This document shows, piece after piece, positions 61,688-64,000 of a DNA stretch of 64,000 nucleotides. Made by a program: the position numbers and the translations under genes. The stretch is from Bradyrhizobium retamae. GTDB taxonomy: Bacteria > Pseudomonadota > Alphaproteobacteria > Rhizobiales > Xanthobacteraceae. Numbering within the stretch: position 1 is the first letter of the stretch; the number at the start of each line of letters is the position of its first letter. The DNA lies in contig NZ_LLYA01000013.1 of the NCBI RefSeq assembly GCF_001440415.1, positions 124,001 to 188,000 on the forward strand, read 5' to 3'. A model generated the notes under the pieces. That model was not told the DNA's origin. It worked only from the letters and a program-made list of their open reading frames with translations, and did not search any database.

Positions 61688-63487
61688 ATGAAACCGACTG
61701 ATATCTCGGCGCCAGACTACTTTCACAAAGTGGTTGATTGCCAATGGGCCTGCCCCGCACACACCCCGGTTCCCGAGTACATCCGTTTGATTGCCGAGGG
61801 GCGTTATAGCGACGCCTACATGATCAACTGGAAATCGAATGTGTTTCCCGGAATTCTGGGACGCACCTGCGATCGTCCATGCGAGCCCGCCTGCCGGCGC
61901 GGACGCGTCGAGGAAAACCCGGTTGCGATCTGCCGCCTGAAGCGCGTTGCCGCCGACTTCAAGGACGACGTCAAGCACCGCATGCCGAGGCCATCGGCGA
62001 AGAACGGCAAGCGCATCGCGCTGGTCGGCGGCGGGCCTGCGTCGCTTGCGGTGGCGCGGGACCTCGCACCGCTCGGCTATCACTGCACCGTGTTCGATTC
62101 CGATCCCAAGGCGGGCGGCATGATGCGGAGCCAGATTCCAAAGTTCCGCCTGCCTGACACTGTCATCGACGAGGAAACCGGCTACATCCTCGACCTCGGT
62201 GTCGAGTTCAAGGGCGGCCACCGCGTCGACAGCCTGAAAAAGCTGCTCAACGAGAAGTACGACGCTATCTTTGTGGGCTCCGGCGCGCCGCGCGGCCGCG
62301 AGCTCGACATCCCCGGCCGCAAGGAAGCAGCCGCTAACATTCACATCGGCATCGAATGGCTGGCATCGGTCTCGTTCGGCCATGTCGAGAAGATCGGCCG
62401 CCGGGTGATCGTGCTCGGCGGCGGCAACACTGCGATGGATTGCTGCCGCACCGCGCGCCGGCTCGGCGGCGAGGACGTCAAGGTGATCGTGCGCTCCGGC
62501 TTCGAGGAGATGAAGGCAAGCCCCTGGGAGAAGGAAGACGCCCTTCACGAGGATATTCCGATCCTCAATTACATGGTGCCGGTGGCATTCAAGCATGTAA
62601 GCGGCAAGCTGATCGGCGTTACTTTCCAGAAGGTGAAGGCTGAGTACGACGCCAAGGGCCGTCGTAACCTGGTGCCCTCGGGCGAACCGGACCAGACCAT
62701 CCCTTGCGATGACGTGCTGGTCGCCGTCGGCCAGGAGAACGCGTTCCCCTGGATCGAGCGCGACTGCGGCATCGAGTTCGACAAATGGAACATGCCGCAG
62801 GTCGATCCCAACACCTTCGTATCGACCAATCCGAAAGTGTTCTTTGGCGGCGATGCCGCCTTCGGTCCGAAGAACATCATCTGGGCGGTGGCGCACGGCC
62901 ACGACGCGGCGCTGTCGATCCACAAGATGCTCTCTGGCGAAGACATCAACGAGCGTCCGCTGCCCGAGGTGAACGTCTTCTCGCAGAAGATGGGCATCCA
63001 CGAGTGGAGCTACGACAACGACATCTCCGGCGACAAGCGCTTCAAGGTGCCGCATCGCGACAAGGTGATCGCGCTAAAGGACATCAAGGCGGAGGTCGAG
63101 CTCGGTTATGACGTCAAGCTCGCGCTCGGCGAGGCGCAGCGCTGCCTGAACTGCGACGTGCAGACCATATTCTCGGCGCCCGCCTGCATCGAATGCGACG
63201 CCTGCGTCGACATCTGCCCGATGGATTGCATCACGTTTACAGAGAACGGCGAGGAGGACAACCTGCGGCAGCGGCTGAAAGCGCCGGCGCCGCGTCACGA
63301 CCAGGCGCTCTATGTCGCCGAAGGGCTCAAGACCGGCCGCGTCATGGTGAAGGATGAAGACGTCTGCCTGCATTGCGGGCTGTGCGCCGAGCGTTGTCCG
63401 ACCGGCGCCTGGGACATGCAAAAGTACCTCATCGATATGACTCACGCGGGATCAACATGTCAGTCAAAAGCCCGATCAGCAGCGTAA
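61688..63487 (+). CDS. GltD-like FAD/Fe-S oxidoreductase coupled to a 2-oxoacid enzyme
   Basis: A 599-residue flavoprotein. The N terminus has the Fe-S domain typical of GltD-like proteins (CDRPCEPACRRG), then two dinucleotide folds: ALVGGGPASLAV for FAD and VIVLGGGNTAMDC for NAD(P). The C terminus adds two 4Fe-4S motifs, CIECDACVDICP and CLHCGLCAERCP. It therefore can pass electrons between NAD(P)H and ferredoxin-like clusters. It overlaps the next gene by 30 bases, a 2-oxoacid:acceptor oxidoreductase alpha subunit, so the two probably form one complex. Which oxoacid is unknown. Confidence 0.9.
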   Translation: MKPTDISAPDYFHKVVDCQWACPAHTPVPEYIRLIAEGRYSDAYMINWKSNVFPGILGRTCDRPCEPACRRGRVEENPVAICRLKRVAADFKDDVKHRMPRPSAKNGKRIALVGGGPASLAVARDLAPLGYHCTVFDSDPKAGGMMRSQIPKFRLPDTVIDEETGYILDLGVEFKGGHRVDSLKKLLNEKYDAIFVGSGAPRGRELDIPGRKEAAANIHIGIEWLASVSFGHVEKIGRRVIVLGGGNTAMDCCRTARRLGGEDVKVIVRSGFEEMKASPWEKEDALHEDIPILNYMVPVAFKHVSGKLIGVTFQKVKAEYDAKGRRNLVPSGEPDQTIPCDDVLVAVGQENAFPWIERDCGIEFDKWNMPQVDPNTFVSTNPKVFFGGDAAFGPKNIIWAVAHGHDAALSIHKMLSGEDINERPLPEVNVFSQKMGIHEWSYDNDISGDKRFKVPHRDKVIALKDIKAEVELGYDVKLALGEAQRCLNCDVQTIFSAPACIECDACVDICPMDCITFTENGEEDNLRQRLKAPAPRHDQALYVAEGLKTGRVMVKDEDVCLHCGLCAERCPTGAWDMQKYLIDMTHAGSTCQSKARSAA

Positions 63488-64000
63488 ACGACTTCGTCGT
63501 CCGCTTCGCCAACGTCAACGGCTCGGGTTCAGCCAGCGCCAACGAACTGTTCGCGCGCTCTATCCTGCGCCACGGCGTACCGGTCTCACCGCGCAATATC
63601 TTCCCCTCGAACATTCAGGGGCTTCCGACCTGGTATGAGGTGCGCGTGACGGAGGCCGGCCATCTCGGCGCCCGCGGCGGTGTAGATTTGATGGTGGCGA
63701 TGAACCCGCAGACCTGGGACAAGGACGTCGCCTCGATCGAGCCCGGCGGCTATCTGTTCTACGATTCGACCAAACCGATGCCGTCGTCGAAATTCCGCGC
63801 CGACATCACCGTGATCGGCGTGCCGCTGACCGCAATCGCCAATTCGACCTATACCGATCCGCGCCAGCGCCAGCTCTTCAAGAACATCATCTATCTCGGC
63901 GCGCTCTGCGCCCTGCTCGATCTCGATCCCAAGCTGGTCGAGCAACTGATCGGCGAACAGTACAAGGGCAAGGAAAAGCTGCTGTCGTCGAATGTCCACG
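63458..64000 (+). CDS. 2-oxoacid:acceptor oxidoreductase subunit alpha (partial)
   Basis: The first 181 residues of a larger subunit, cut by the window end. The opening MSVKSPISSVNDFVVRFANV and VNGSGSASANELFARSI are the gamma-type domain that begins the fused alpha chain of 2-oxoglutarate:ferredoxin oxidoreductases (KorA-like). Its start overlaps the upstream Fe-S flavoprotein by 30 bases, with a weak ribosome binding site, so translation is probably coupled. The thiamine-binding beta subunit should lie just past the window. The enzyme would make or use acyl-CoA from a 2-oxoacid with ferredoxin. Confidence 0.88.

Overview
The window is GC-rich alphaproteobacterial DNA, most likely from a Bradyrhizobium-like member of the Nitrobacteraceae. 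I infer this from an Irr-type iron box in front of bacterioferritin, a D-tartrate dehydratase whose length and catalytic residue numbers match the Bradyrhizobium japonicum enzyme as I remember it, several families of rhizobial intergenic palindromes, and the overall gene content. Nothing looks like phage, plasmid, insertion sequence or CRISPR. It reads as chromosome with scattered short intergenic repeats, one gene-poor patch (about 24.2-26.0 kb) and a truncated last gene. Layout. 0-4.3 kb: small exported proteins, an FMN-type oxidase-fold protein, bacterioferritin and its ferredoxin, a tandem pair of glycine-zipper exported proteins, and a protein built of six exact 15-residue repeats. 4.3-8.5 kb: lytic transglycosylase, UPF0114 membrane protein, EttA. 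8.5-16.1 kb: 2-hydroxyacid dehydrogenase, NAD-dependent epimerase, proline-rich L,D-transpeptidase, two sulfurtransferases, a CoxE-type VWA protein. 16.1-23.2 kb: MoxR ATPase, Baeyer-Villiger-type flavin monooxygenase, O-methyltransferase, and a vanillate demethylase cluster (vanA, a GntR/FCD regulator, vanB) with two GTATAC operator candidates 63 bp apart. 23.2-28.4 kb: poorly characterised exported proteins, a 47-residue membrane microprotein, a glycerophosphodiesterase and an exported cupin. 28.4-36.5 kb: GMC oxidoreductase, acetyltransferase, SMP-30 lactonase, AraC/GyrI regulator, an enolase-superfamily enzyme, cupin, glutathione transferase. 36.6-46.2 kb: intracellular PHB depolymerase, substrate-binding proteins, a fused PP2C phosphatase/protein kinase beside a formate/nitrite channel, an OmpA protein with a eukaryote-like cysteine-rich repeat protein, and an MFS exporter with a divergent AraC regulator. 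46.4-51.8 kb: malonyl-CoA decarboxylase, TarD, glutathione peroxidase, amidase. 51.8-59.8 kb: a PQQ island consisting of a c-type cytochrome, a PQQ-type sugar dehydrogenase, pqqABCDE (including the 26-residue pqqA), a proline iminopeptidase-like hydrolase and a small ferredoxin-fold protein. 60.2-64.0 kb: chromate transporter, then a flavin/iron-sulfur oxidoreductase overlapping the start of a 2-oxoacid:ferredoxin oxidoreductase alpha subunit cut by the window end. How genes work together. The PQQ island holds cofactor synthesis, a likely PQQ enzyme and a likely cytochrome electron acceptor. VanA and VanB form a two-component O-demethylase under a locally encoded regulator. Bacterioferritin and Bfd store and release iron under Irr control. 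The GltD-like and alpha-subunit pair probably couples NAD(P)H, ferredoxin and a 2-oxoacid. Several longer reading frames were trimmed to internal starts chosen by ribosome binding site, signal peptide or family length. These choices were made by eye and are stated in each entry. Residue numbers compared with known enzymes come from memory of those families, not from an alignment.
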